Of a stretch of DNA of 64,000 nt, positions 36,120 through 44,772 are shown in pieces; positions within the stretch are counted from its first letter, which is position 1; each line of letters starts with the position of its first letter. The DNA is from Streptomyces tardus (lineage in GTDB: Bacteria; Actinomycetota; Actinomycetes; Streptomycetales; Streptomycetaceae). The stretch covers positions 603,189 through 667,188 of the forward strand of contig NZ_JAELVF020000001.1 in assembly GCF_018101125.2 (NCBI RefSeq), written 5' to 3'. The position numbers and the translations under genes were made by a program. The notes beneath the pieces were generated by a model, which was not told the origin of the DNA, ran no database searches, and was given only the letters and a program-made list of their open reading frames with translations.

Positions 36120-37376
36120 TCACAGCAACGCGGTCAGCGGTACGGAGTGGTCGGCCAGCCGCTCCGGGTCCACCGGCTCGGCGGACCGCACGAGCTGCTG
36201 GATCTCCTCGGTCCGGTCCCAGACGTTGACGTTCATCCCGGCCAGTACGCGGCCCTCGCGCAGCCAGAAGGCGATGAACTCCGGCTTGCCCACGTCACCC
36301 CGGCACACCACCTGGTCGTAGCTGCCCGCCGGAGCCCAGCCGCTGTACTCCAGGCCCAGGTCGTACTGGTCGGAGAAGAAGTAGGGCAGCCGGTCGTGGC
36401 GGACCTCCCGGCCGAGCATGGCGCGGGCGGCGGTCGGGCCGCCGTTGAGCGCGTTCGCCCAGTGCTCGACCCGCAGCCGGGTGCCGAGCAGCGGGTGGTG
36501 CGCCGCGGCGGCGTCGCCGGCGGCGTACACGGCGGGGTCGGTGACGCTGCGCAGCGACTCGTCGACGGCGATGCCGCCGGTGCGCTCGTCCAGCTCCAGT
36601 CCGGCCGAGGCGGCGAGCGAGGTGCGCGGTGCGGCGCCGATGGCGGCCAGTACGCCGTGCGCCGGGTGCTCCTCGCCGTCGTCGGTCTGCACCGCGAGCA
36701 CCTGCCCGTCGTGGCCGGTGATCTCGGTCAGCCGGGCGCCGAAGTGGAAGCGGACGCCATGGGCGCTGTGCAGGTCGGTGAAGAGTCCGCCCATCTCGGG
36801 CCCGAGCACCGAGTGCAGCGGGCCGGGCTCGGATTCGATCACCGTCACCTCGGCGCCGTACGTCCTCGCCGCCGCCGCGGCCTCCAGCCCGATCCACCCG
36901 CCGCCGACGATCACCAACTGGCCGTTCTCCCGGCCGAGTCGGGCGAGTACGCCGCGCAGCTGGTCGGCGTGCGAGAGGCGGCGCAGATGGTGCACCCCGG
37001 CGAGCTGGGTGCCCGGCACGTCCAGCCGTCGCGGCTCGGCGCCGGTGGCCAGCAGCAGCGCGTCGTACGGCAGGACCGTCCCGTCGCCGAGGGTCACCTC
37101 GTGGGCCTCGCGGTCGATCCGGACGGCGGGCTGGCCGAGGTGCAGCTCGATCTGCTCGCGCGCGTACCAGGCGGGTTCCTGGACGAGCAGGCTCTCGCGT
37201 TCCGCCTCGCCGCTGAGGTAGCCCTTGGACAGGGCGGGGCGCTCGTAGGGGTGGTCGCGTTCGTCCCCGACGAGGATGACGCGACCGGTGAAGCCCTCCG
37301 CCCTCAGGGTCTCGGCTGCCTTCGCCCCGGCCAGTCCGCCGCCGATGATGACGAACGTCCGATGTGCGTCCACCAC
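36120..37376 (-). CDS. NAD(P)/FAD-dependent oxidoreductase, ferredoxin-reductase type
   Basis: A 418-aa flavoprotein of the rhodocoxin/putidaredoxin reductase type. The FAD motif [20 protein letters not shown] is at residues 8-27, [13 protein letters not shown] follows, the NAD motif is [20 protein letters not shown], and the second FAD motif is [17 protein letters not shown]. The C-terminal reductase-specific domain carries [15 protein letters not shown]. It transfers electrons from NAD(P)H to a ferredoxin, but no ferredoxin or P450 gene is adjacent. The GTG at 37374-37376 has GAGGAGG six bases upstream. Confidence 0.88.
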   Translation of the reverse strand: MVDAHRTFVIIGGGLAGAKAAETLRAEGFTGRVILVGDERDHPYERPALSKGYLSGEAERESLLVQEPAWYAREQIELHLGQPAVRIDREAHEVTLGDGTVLPYDALLLATGAEPRRLDVPGTQLAGVHHLRRLSHADQLRGVLARLGRENGQLVIVGGGWIGLEAAAAARTYGAEVTVIESEPGPLHSVLGPEMGGLFTDLHSAHGVRFHFGARLTEITGHDGQVLAVQTDDGEEHPAHGVLAAIGAAPRTSLAASAGLELDERTGGIAVDESLRSVTDPAVYAAGDAAAAHHPLLGTRLRVEHWANALNGGPTAARAMLGREVRHDRLPYFFSDQYDLGLEYSGWAPAGSYDQVVCRGDVGKPEFIAFWLREGRVLAGMNVNVWDRTEEIQQLVRSAEPVDPERLADHSVPLTALL

Positions 37377-37480
37377 GTGCTGCCTCCTCGCTGCTGTTGC
37401 GCCCCGCGTTCTGCCGCACGCCGGAGCCCCGTGCGTACGGCACGTTGTGCGGTGGCCCTCCCTGGAGCGTCCCGCATCCG

Positions 37481-37530
37481 GGCGATCACCGGAAGGGCGC
37501 ACGGCGATCACCGGAAGGGCGCACGGCGAT
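37481..37530. repeat. 22-bp tandem repeat, two and a quarter copies
   Basis: GGCGATCACCGGAAGGGCGCAC occurs at 37481-37502 and again at 37503-37524, followed by a partial third GGCGAT. The repeat lies between the flavoprotein promoter and the scrambled dgt repeats, in noncoding sequence. Confidence 0.85.
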
Positions 37531-37586
37531 AACCGCGTGGCGCGGGAGGTGCGGTGCGTGGCGGGGAGTTGCGGGGCGACGCGCCG

Positions 37587-37787
37587 CCGGGCCGCGTCGT
37601 CGCCGGCCCGCGCGTACTCGGCGCGGAACTGCGGGTCCAGGCCGTCGGGCGCCCGCAGCAGCAGAGCGTGCGCCAACTCCTGCAGCACGACGCGCTGTTC
37701 GGCCCGCAGGCGCTCCTGGTCGGGGCGCTGCATGACGAAACGGTCGGCGACCGCCTTCAGCACCGCGCACTCCAGCCGTACGCCGCG
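37587..37787 (-). repeat. dgt fragment copy A (minus orientation)
   Basis: 201 bases apparently identical to 38090-38290 (offset 503), the 3' part of the dgt coding region, in the same minus orientation as the gene. Its right end shares CGCCGCG with the left end of copy B. It has no start and cannot make dGTPase. Confidence 0.88.
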
Positions 37788-38046
37788 TACGGCAGCGGTC
37801 CGCTGACCCGCTACGACGCGGACCTGCTGGTCGACCGCGGCGTACGGCTGGAGTGCGCGGTGCTGAAGGCGGTCGCCGACCGTTTCGTCATGCAGCGCCC
37901 CGACCAGGAGCGCCTGCGGGCCGAACAGCGCGTCGTGCTGCAGGAGTTGGCGCACGCTCTGCTGCTGCGGGCGCCCGACGGCCTGGACCCGCAGTTCCGC
38001 GCCGAGTACGCGCGGGCCGGCGACGACGCGGCCCGGGTGCGGGCGG
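37781..38046 (+). repeat. dgt fragment copy B (plus orientation)
   Basis: 266 bases that are the exact reverse complement of 38080-38345 in the dgt gene. With the gene it makes a large inverted repeat separated by 33 unique bases (38047-38079). Read on the plus strand it encodes the dGTPase segment from [19 protein letters not shown] to [14 protein letters not shown]. Confidence 0.9.
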
Positions 38047-39268
38047 ACGCGTCGGTCAAACAGGCGATCTGGTCGACGACCGCCCGCACCCGGGCCGCGT
38101 CGTCGCCGGCCCGCGCGTACTCGGCGCGGAACTGCGGGTCCAGGCCGTCGGGCGCCCGCAGCAGCAGAGCGTGCGCCAACTCCTGCAGCACGACGCGCTG
38201 TTCGGCCCGCAGGCGCTCCTGGTCGGGGCGCTGCATGACGAAACGGTCGGCGACCGCCTTCAGCACCGCGCACTCCAGCCGTACGCCGCGGTCGACCAGC
38301 AGGTCCGCGTCGTAGCGGGTCAGCGGACCGCTGCCGTACGCGGCGCGGGTTGCGGACTCGGCGCCGAGGCAGAAACGGCCGATCAGCTGGCTGGTGGCGT
38401 CCTTGAGCCGGGCCTGCGCGGGCGCGGTGCCGTCGTAGCCGTGCGGCCACCACTCCTGGTCCAGGAGCCGGTCGAGCGCCTCGGCCAGTTCGTCCTCCTG
38501 GGTGTCGGCCGGGGCGTACCGGCCGGCGGCGAGGGCGAAGATCTCGCGGCGCTCGGGGCCGGCGAGGAGGACGTTGGGGTCGAGGTACCCGGCGTGCAGT
38601 CCGTCCTCGACGTCGTGCACGGAGTAGGCGACGTCGTCGGACCAGTCCATGACCTGGGCCTCGAAGCACCCGCGGTGGGCCGGCGCGCCCATACGCAACC
38701 ACCGGAAGACGGGCACGTCGTCCGCGTACACCCCGAACTTCGGCGACCGCGGGTCGGTGGGGTGGCCGCCCTGCTGCCAGGGGTACTTGGTCGCGGCGTC
38801 CAGCGCGGCCCGGGTGAGGTTCAGCCCGGCGGGGCTCCCCTCGGCGGTGAAGTGCTTGGGCTCGATACGGGTGAGCAGCCGCAGCGACTGGGCGTTGCCC
38901 TCGAACCCGCCGCACGGCCCGGCGATCTCGTCCAGCGCGGTCTCGCCGTTGTGGCCGAAGGGCGGATGCCCCAGGTCGTGGGCGAGGCAGGCGGCCTCGA
39001 CCAGCTCGGGATCGCAGCCGAGCGCGGCGCCGAGGTCCCGTCCGATCTGCGCGCACTCCAGGGAGTGGGTCAGCCGGGTGCGCGGGCTGGCGTCCCAGGC
39101 GTGTGCGCTCGACCCGGGCGCCACGACCTGCGTCTTGCCGGCGAGGCGGCGCAGCGCAGCGGAGTGCAGTACCCGGGCCCGGTCGCGCTGGAAGGCGGTG
39201 CGCCCGGGGCGCTTGTCGGGTTCCGGCTCCCAGCGCTCGGTGTCGGACGGGTCGTATGTGCCGTGCAT
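37811..39268 (-). CDS. dgt: deoxyguanosinetriphosphate triphosphohydrolase-like protein with altered C-terminus
   Basis: An HD-domain dNTPase cleaving dGTP to deoxyguanosine and triphosphate. Residues 1-405 look intact: [20 protein letters not shown], the first metal His in [16 protein letters not shown], the HD pair in [16 protein letters not shown], and [20 protein letters not shown]. The natural end, at about [10 protein letters not shown], is followed by a read-through into the inverted copy B, adding roughly 80 Arg/Ser-rich residues ([13 protein letters not shown]...) up to the TAG at 37811. The true stop has therefore been lost. The ATG at 39266-39268 is chosen. Whether the hybrid is functional is unknown. 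dnaG, adjacent to dgt in mycobacteria, is absent here. Confidence 0.82.
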   Translation of the reverse strand: MHGTYDPSDTERWEPEPDKRPGRTAFQRDRARVLHSAALRRLAGKTQVVAPGSSAHAWDASPRTRLTHSLECAQIGRDLGAALGCDPELVEAACLAHDLGHPPFGHNGETALDEIAGPCGGFEGNAQSLRLLTRIEPKHFTAEGSPAGLNLTRAALDAATKYPWQQGGHPTDPRSPKFGVYADDVPVFRWLRMGAPAHRGCFEAQVMDWSDDVAYSVHDVEDGLHAGYLDPNVLLAGPERREIFALAAGRYAPADTQEDELAEALDRLLDQEWWPHGYDGTAPAQARLKDATSQLIGRFCLGAESATRAAYGSGPLTRYDADLLVDRGVRLECAVLKAVADRFVMQRPDQERLRAEQRVVLQELAHALLLRAPDGLDPQFRAEYARAGDDAARVRAVVDQIACLTDASARTRAASSPARAYSARNCGSRPSGARSSRACANSCSTTRCSARRRSWSGRCMTKRSATAFSTAHSSRTPRSTSRSAS

Positions 39269-39285
39269 GCCATGACCGTAACCGG

Positions 39286-39509
39286 CGGGCGCACCGCCTT
39301 CCAGCGCGACCGGGCCCGGGTACTGCACTCCGCTGCGCTGCGCCGCCTCGCCGGCAAGACGCAGGTCGTGGCGCCCGGGTCGAGCGCACACGCCTGGGAC
39401 GCCAGCCCGCGCACCCGGCTGACCCACTCCCTGGAGTGCGCGCAGATCGGACGGGACCTCGGCGCCGAGTCCGCAACCCGCGCCGCGTACGGCAGCGGTC
39501 CGCTGACCC
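39286..39509 (+). repeat. inverted, internally deleted dgt copy (N- and C-terminal pieces fused)
   Basis: 39286-39467 is the reverse complement of 39025-39206 (dgt codons about 21-81). It continues directly into 39457-39509, the reverse complement of 38317-38369, much later in the gene. The two pieces share CCTCGGCGCCG (39457-39467) at the join. On the plus strand it reads [20 protein letters not shown] through [20 protein letters not shown]. It is not a functional gene. Confidence 0.9.
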
Positions 39510-40115
39510 CGTACGTGTGCGCCGGTGAGCGTGCGCGGGCCCGGTACGGACGCACTGGCCCGCGCCGCTTCCCCAACGCGCCCCGCAAGCCCCCGCCGCC
39601 CGGCTCGCACCGAGCCCGCGCCCCTGCGTGCGCCGGACGCGTACGCCGGCGCCCCGCCGACTGCCGGCGACGACGAGAGCCCACCCTGTCTGTTTGTCGA
39701 TGCACGGTCAATAACTCGTGTACGGGTAAGGCGGTGCGGGGAGCCGTTGGGACGCGGCGGGGGCGCGGCAACTGTCCGCCGAACGAGGGGCACGGCAGGC
39801 GTCCGGTCGAGTGTCTTTGCCGGAGCGTCGCGACGGGACCACGGCTGAGCGCGCACGCCTCACCGCCCGGTCCGTGCGGGGGCGAACAGCTCCGGGCCTC
39901 CCGCGGTCCACCATCGTCGTCGGCGCCGACCAACCCTCCCCGCCCTAGGGCTACTTGACCCGCCGCGCCGCATCACCGGTCACCGGGGAACGCTGTGCCG
40001 ACGGTTCCTCGCCGAGGGTGAATTTCTCCCTGCCCGCAAGTGCCACGAACTGCCCGAATCACCCCGGGTGACGAAAGCAGGCAAGTTCCGGGCTTGGCTC
40101 AGCGCACGGCGGGCC
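39510..40115. other. intergenic region between the dgt repeats and the desaturase
   Basis: About 600 bases with no frame showing coding bias. The stretch 39700-39730 is AT-richer. I see no RNA gene or clear promoter. The region probably includes sequence brought in with the dgt rearrangement plus the desaturase upstream region. Confidence 0.4.
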
Positions 40116-40152
40116 GTAACCTACGGTCTCGTAACCTACGGACCCGTAGGTT
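40116..40152. promoter_or_regulatory. GTAACCTACGG direct repeat plus perfect palindrome before the desaturase gene
   Basis: GTAACCTACGG occurs at 40116-40126 and 40131-40141. The second copy is the left arm of a perfect palindrome, AACCTACGG (40133-40141), AC, CCGTAGGTT (40144-40152). It ends 28 bases before the GTG start, an ideal place for a repressor. The form is typical of TetR-family sites controlling fatty-acid desaturases in actinobacteria, but no cognate regulator is adjacent. Confidence 0.75.
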
Positions 40153-40180
40153 GGAACGCCGTCTTTCGCAGGAGCCTCTT

Positions 40181-41152
40181 GTGACCCTCGCTTCTCCCCA
40201 TCTCGGCAGCTCAGAGGAGTGGACCGACGCCAAGCTGCTGTACGCCCTCGAAGAGGTCGTGGAGAAGGAACTCAACCGGCACCTCACGGTCGCCAAGGAC
40301 TGGATGCCGCACGAGTACGTGCCCTGGTCCGACGGCCGCAACTTCCCCGGCTTCTACGACGACGGCGAAGCCTGGGACAAGTCCCAGTCCAAGGTCACCG
40401 ACATCGGGCGCGTCGCGCTGATCGTCAACCTTCTGACCGAGGACAACCTCCCCAGCTACCACCACGAGATCGCCAGCCTCTTCGGCCGCGACGGCGCCTG
40501 GGGCACCTGGGTCCACCGCTGGACCGCCGAGGAGGGACGGCACGGCATCGTGATGCGCGACTACCTGCTGACCTCGCGCGCCGTCGACCCGGACGAGCTG
40601 GAACGCTTCCGGATGGTGCACATGGCCGAGGGCTTCGAGTCGGACAACCGCCACTCGATGCTGCACTCGGTCGCCTACGTCGCCTTCCAGGAGCTGGCGA
40701 CCCGCATCTCGCACCGCAACACCGGGCACCAGTCCGGCGACCCGGTCTGCGACCGGATGCTCTCGCGCATCGCCACGGACGAGAACCTGCACATGGTCTT
40801 CTACCGCAACCTGCTGCGCGCGGCCTTCGAGCTCGCCCCCGATCTGACCATGCAGTCCGTACGGGACGTGGTCGTGCAGTTCCGGATGCCGGGCCACGGC
40901 ATGCCGGGCTTCGAACGCGCCGCCGCCCGGATGGCGATCGGCGGGATCTACAACATGCGCATCCACCACGACGACGTGCTCCAGCCGGTGCTGCGCTTCC
41001 TGAAGGTCATGGAGATCGACGGGCTCGGCCCCGAAGGTCTGCGCGCCCAGGAGGAGTTGGGGATGTACATGGACGGGCTGGACTCCGAGGCCCGCAAGCT
41101 CGACGAGAAGCTGGAGGCCCGCCGCGCCCGGATGGCCGCCCGCCGCGCGTAA
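40181..41152 (+). CDS. acyl-ACP desaturase (ferritin-like di-iron, FA_desaturase_2)
   Basis: A 323-aa soluble di-iron desaturase that introduces a cis double bond into acyl-ACP, adjusting membrane fluidity. Both iron-binding motifs are present: RWTAEEGRHGIVMRDYL (E-E-x-R-H) and IATDENLHMVFYRNLL (D-E-N-x-H). GDGRNFPGFYDD-like sequence (SDGRNFPGFYDDGEAWD) and PGHGMPGF are conserved family segments. The GTG at 40181 has AGGAG seven bases upstream; the upstream open frame runs through the operator and is discarded. It needs a ferredoxin electron donor; the reductase 3 kb away might supply it. The gene is preceded by a strong palindrome. Confidence 0.93.
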   Translation: MTLASPHLGSSEEWTDAKLLYALEEVVEKELNRHLTVAKDWMPHEYVPWSDGRNFPGFYDDGEAWDKSQSKVTDIGRVALIVNLLTEDNLPSYHHEIASLFGRDGAWGTWVHRWTAEEGRHGIVMRDYLLTSRAVDPDELERFRMVHMAEGFESDNRHSMLHSVAYVAFQELATRISHRNTGHQSGDPVCDRMLSRIATDENLHMVFYRNLLRAAFELAPDLTMQSVRDVVVQFRMPGHGMPGFERAAARMAIGGIYNMRIHHDDVLQPVLRFLKVMEIDGLGPEGLRAQEELGMYMDGLDSEARKLDEKLEARRARMAARRA

Positions 41153-41505
41153 CGCCCTGCGACGGCTGGGGCCGTACGCGCCGAACGCGCCGCCGCACAC
41201 GGGCGGACCGCGCCCCGCCCGTTGTGGACCGACGCCCGTACCCGGAGGCCGACTCGGCTCCGCGGTACGGGCGTCGACCCGTTCCCGGCCCACAGCGGCC
41301 GACCAGCCCCTAACCCCACCCGGGCGCGACCGTCACCCGCCGCACGCGACCAGCCGAGCCCCGGGGGACTCCGACTCAGCCGCCGCCGCACGGGCCGCCG
41401 CACGGGCCGACGCACGGGCCGACGTACGGATCGACGTACGGACCCGGCGCACGACACCGGCGCACGAGCTGACGACCGCCGTACGAGCCGGGCTGCTGCG
41501 TGCTC
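41153..41505. other. convergent intergenic region with repeats
   Basis: 353 bases between convergent genes. It contains the 12-bp tandem array at 41386-41445 and loosely repeated CGTACG words. There is no gene. Confidence 0.45.
41386..41445. repeat. 12-bp tandem repeat, five degenerate units
   Basis: CCGCACGGGCCG at 41386-41397 and 41398-41409 is followed by ACGCACGGGCCG, ACGTACGGATCG and ACGTACGGACCC to 41445. Units decay from left to right. It is noncoding, between convergent genes. Confidence 0.85.
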
Positions 41506-42249
41506 TCAGACCTGCTCGCCGCGCTCCAGCAGTGCCGTGTAAGCCCCTTCCGCCACACGCCCGGGAGCAGTGCCCTCGGGTGCCTCGACGAGAAAGGCAC
41601 CGGTGTCTCCGGAGAGGAGCACGCGTCCTCGGTCCATGACCGTGACGTGGTCGGCTTCCTCAGCGAGGTCGGCCACATCGTGCGTCGACAGGAGGACCTG
41701 GACACCGTCTTCGACGAGTTTTGCCAACACATCGCGGAAAAGGCGCCGTTGGCGGGGGTCCATGCCGGCGGTCGGCTCGTCCAGCAGCAGCACGCGCGCA
41801 TCATGGACCAGAGCAGCCGCCACACCGACCCGCCGGATCTGCCCCCCGGAGAGCTGCGTCGTCCGTACGCCCTCCTGCTCGGTCAACTCAACGCGTCGCA
41901 GGGCTTGTTGTGCCCGTTCCCACGCATCGGTCCTGCTGAGCCCCTTCAACCAACCGACGTACGCCACGTACTCCCTCGCGGTGAGGGACGGCAACGGGGT
42001 GATCGACTGCGGCATCCACGCGATCTCGCGGCGGAACTCCTTGGACCGCGACGACAGGTTGCCGTACGAAACACGCCCCGCCTGCGGTACGACGACGGCC
42101 GCGGCAAGTTTCAGAAGCGTTGATTTACCGGCGCCGTTGGGGCCGAGCAGGATAGTGAGACCATCAGGGAGCTCGTAGGAGAACGCCCGCAGAACGTATG
42201 GCCGCACGCGTCCGTACCGGTAGCTGCAGGCGGAGAGGACCAGCGTCAC
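41506..42249 (-). CDS. ABC transporter ATP-binding protein
   Basis: A 247-aa single-domain ABC ATPase. Walker A is [20 protein letters not shown], the Q-loop is IAWMPQSITPLPSLTAREYV, the signature is TTQLSGGQIRRVGVAAALVH, Walker B is VLLLDEPTAGMDPRQRRLF, and the H-loop is LLSTHDVADLAEEADHV. It resembles ABC-2 export ATPases. The GTG at 42247-42249 overlaps the upstream membrane-protein stop (GTGA). It is the last gene of a three-gene operon with two membrane proteins. Confidence 0.92.
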   Translation of the reverse strand: MTLVLSACSYRYGRVRPYVLRAFSYELPDGLTILLGPNGAGKSTLLKLAAAVVVPQAGRVSYGNLSSRSKEFRREIAWMPQSITPLPSLTAREYVAYVGWLKGLSRTDAWERAQQALRRVELTEQEGVRTTQLSGGQIRRVGVAAALVHDARVLLLDEPTAGMDPRQRRLFRDVLAKLVEDGVQVLLSTHDVADLAEEADHVTVMDRGRVLLSGDTGAFLVEAPEGTAPGRVAEGAYTALLERGEQV

Positions 42250-42833
42250 AACGCCCTCCTTGTACTGAATTGGTGAACGAGAATCCCGCAGAGCAGTGCG
42301 GTGACAGCAAGAACCATCGCGTGCGGCTCACCGTGGGGTTCCGGCAGCACCGACCAGAAATACGGATCCGTCCACGTTCGAAATCCGACAAGCATCACCG
42401 TCACGATCCAGAGCACGGGCAGAAGAACTGCGACCGTCCCGAACACCGCACGGCCGCACAGCAGGATTCCGGTGAGGAAAGCGGTGTTGCGGCCGAGAAC
42501 CAACGCCGCCTCGGAGTCGAGCACTGACCCGAGCGCAACTCCCACCGCTGCCGCCGCCAGCACAGCCACCACGGTGAGCGCGGCGTCCAGCCAGAGAACG
42601 TGGCGGACTCCGGAGACCTCCGGAGCAGGCAGCCGGGCATCGAGGCAGCGCCCCAGCGCAACCAGAACCACCACCGGTACGAACATCGCAAGCTGCATTC
42701 GCGTACCGCCGGTGAGAGTGAGCGAGGGCAGCACCGCGACCGAATCGTGGAGCAGCAGGGCAAGGACTGTGAAGACCACCAGAGCCAGCGGCATTACGGT
42801 GAGTACTCCGCGAGTTTTGAGCCACAGCGTCAC
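42246..42833 (-). CDS. hydrophobic ABC-2-like membrane protein
   Basis: A 195-aa protein with about six hydrophobic segments (for example VLTVMPLALVVFTVLALLLH and ALTVVAVLAAAAVGVALGSV). There is no recognisable family motif. Its GTG overlaps the stop of the preceding membrane gene and its stop overlaps the ATPase start, both by four bases, so the three products are made together and probably form one transporter. Confidence 0.75.
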   Translation of the reverse strand: MTLWLKTRGVLTVMPLALVVFTVLALLLHDSVAVLPSLTLTGGTRMQLAMFVPVVVLVALGRCLDARLPAPEVSGVRHVLWLDAALTVVAVLAAAAVGVALGSVLDSEAALVLGRNTAFLTGILLCGRAVFGTVAVLLPVLWIVTVMLVGFRTWTDPYFWSVLPEPHGEPHAMVLAVTALLCGILVHQFSTRRAL

Positions 42834-44116
42834 GAATCACGCCCACGGTCGGCACACGCTTTCGCCCTCATCACGCGATACCAGTCACGCTGTTCGTCGG
42901 CAGTTCTGCTGCGGACTCTCGACACCGCCTCCTCCAGTGCACGCTGCTCCCGCGCATCGTGAGAGGGATCCTCTCGGAGAAGAGACCTGAACGTCTGCTG
43001 CTCCCCCGCTGCCGCCGCAGCCCAACCGACGACCATTCGTGACGCATGTATGTCCGGCATGGTGCAGGGAAATGCAACAGCCTGCCGCACTGTCTGATAG
43101 CGAACAAGTCCGTCACGGCTACCCTTCGTCAGCGCCAACTGCCAGACCGAGTCCGTGGATTCCTTCGGATACCGACCATCGATCAGCGTGTCAGTGACCT
43201 TCTCGGGCGACGCGCTGATGCCGACATTCCGCAGCCTATGCAGTACCTCCCGGACGTCAGCGCCTACCGCGCCCGCGTCCTCTCCCGATCCCTTCGGCAT
43301 GCAGACCTTCGGACGAGTGCCCACACATGCCAGTTCGGCCGCCCTCGTTTCTACCGGCGGGGTCGGACCCCATTCCCTGGCGATCGACCATGCAGCCACC
43401 GACGCCACTGCCACCATCAACACGCCGACAAGTGCCCGCTGCGCGAGCTTTCCCACTGGAAGCCAGAGCACTGCTAGCGCTCCTGCCAGCGCACAAGCCG
43501 GCAGAGCGTGGGCGGCCATGGACTGCCAGGTCGCGACCTCCCCGTACGAAAGGGCATGAGGATACTGACCGGTTACGTGGCGAAGCCAGAAGGTATCCAG
43601 TGCCACCGGGTACGCCACGGCCAGGTAGACGAGGACCGTCAGAAGAGGGGAAGCCACCTCTGGTCGAACCCACAATCCCACAGCGAAGCCGAGCACAGCA
43701 TAAGCAGCGCACAACGCCACGGCCAGCAACAACGGACGCATGCTGCCCAAAGTCGGATACGCGCCCCACTGCACAAGAGCTAGAACGACTGGCAGGACCA
43801 CCATCAGAACGGAGAGACCCACTACCGGGATCAGGGCATCGAAGGCAACTCGATACCTCGACCGCACGGGCCCGACATCCCAGATGGATGCCCTTACCAG
43901 ACGTCCACTTTCCCAGGAGCCGAAGGCGGCAGCAACCGCGTAGGCGAAGGGGTACATCGAAGAAAGCGAATACGAAACGATACCGGGCGCGTACCCGTAG
44001 CTTTCATCGGCGACATACGCAGAGGTCACCGAGAAGTAATAGAACACGGTAACCGCGAGTGCGAGTGGCGCCCCCCACAGCGCACTCGAAGACCTGAGCC
44101 TCGGCCACACCTTCAC
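42830..44116 (-). CDS. membrane protein of the ABC operon with large soluble C-terminal region
   Basis: A 428-aa protein. About seven membrane segments fill residues 15-250 (WGAPLALAVTVFYYFSVTSA first). A soluble region of about 170 residues follows, with two cysteines (ACVGTRPKVCMPKG) just after the last helix, consistent with an exposed disulfide loop. It resembles permeases of streptomycete ABC-2 exporters, although I cannot name the family. The GTG at 44114-44116 starts the first gene of the operon; a terminal GTGA overlap couples it to the second. GC content is lower than in the flanks, hinting at later acquisition. Confidence 0.72.
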   Translation of the reverse strand: MKVWPRLRSSSALWGAPLALAVTVFYYFSVTSAYVADESYGYAPGIVSYSLSSMYPFAYAVAAAFGSWESGRLVRASIWDVGPVRSRYRVAFDALIPVVGLSVLMVVLPVVLALVQWGAYPTLGSMRPLLLAVALCAAYAVLGFAVGLWVRPEVASPLLTVLVYLAVAYPVALDTFWLRHVTGQYPHALSYGEVATWQSMAAHALPACALAGALAVLWLPVGKLAQRALVGVLMVAVASVAAWSIAREWGPTPPVETRAAELACVGTRPKVCMPKGSGEDAGAVGADVREVLHRLRNVGISASPEKVTDTLIDGRYPKESTDSVWQLALTKGSRDGLVRYQTVRQAVAFPCTMPDIHASRMVVGWAAAAAGEQQTFRSLLREDPSHDAREQRALEEAVSRVRSRTADEQRDWYRVMRAKACADRGRDS

Positions 44117-44772
44117 TCTGACACCTACTCACCAGGAACGAACCCCGGAATCCAGCGAACCGAAGCTTCCGCTGTACGCTAATCAGCCCCTCGAAACAAG
44201 CGGCAAAAGCTCCACTTCCATTACTCGGATCAACAGCCCAGGGCAAGCCCTGCCACATTCTGACATCGACTCGCTTCGCCTTGCGGGAAGTGAGTCGTTC
44301 CACCGCCCGGGACACAGCGGCTTTTAAGTAGTCCTTGATCTCGCTCTGCCAATTCGCGAGGGCGACCGGAGCCCACAAGGGAAAGCGCGGCAACAGCCGC
44401 AGAAACAAGAGCTGTACACATGGCAGCCTTGCACGTCAGCGCCCCCATACCGCAACCGAAAAATGGCCTTATACTCTTGACGATTCAAACGAGAACGACG
44501 CAAAAAGCTCCAGGTCACGGAGCGGCCAATCGAGGGTAAGTCCCCTGCACCTACTTCGTCAAAGGCCCGTTCTCGCGTTCGAAAATGCCCCAAGTGCAAT
44601 TATAGCCGCGCAAATGAGGCAGCAGGTCGAACTGCACCCGCATCTCGTTTCCCGTCCGGTGCGGTCCCCCACCGGACGGCTCGGCCACGTACTCAGCCCA
44701 CGTACCGGCCGCCCGGGGGCCGGCGCGGGCCGCACGGGCCGCCTCCTCCGGTCGCCGCTCGGGTCGTCGGCT
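44117..44772. other. 656-base region without a confident gene
   Basis: This is the upstream region of the ABC operon and is noticeably AT-richer than the flanks. A minus-strand frame at 44200-44370 reads LANWQSEIKDYLKAAVSRAV followed by ERLTSRKAKRVDVRMW and shows partial coding bias including a TTA codon. It runs without a stop into the permease gene and has no good start, so it may be the relic of a small regulator gene. I found no precursor-peptide gene for the exporter. Confidence 0.4.

Noticed and set aside
37587..39509. Composite transposon or IS ends made by the dgt repeats
   Set aside because: The repeated segments are plain dgt coding sequence, with no transposase, no terminal motif and no target duplication.
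41506..44116. Lanthipeptide or bacteriocin export operon
   Set aside because: No modification enzyme, protease domain or precursor peptide could be found around the ABC genes.
44004..44408. A minus-strand frame upstream of the ABC operon as a real gene
   Set aside because: Part shows coding bias, but it has only a TTG-like start and runs through the permease gene. Mentioned as possible debris only.
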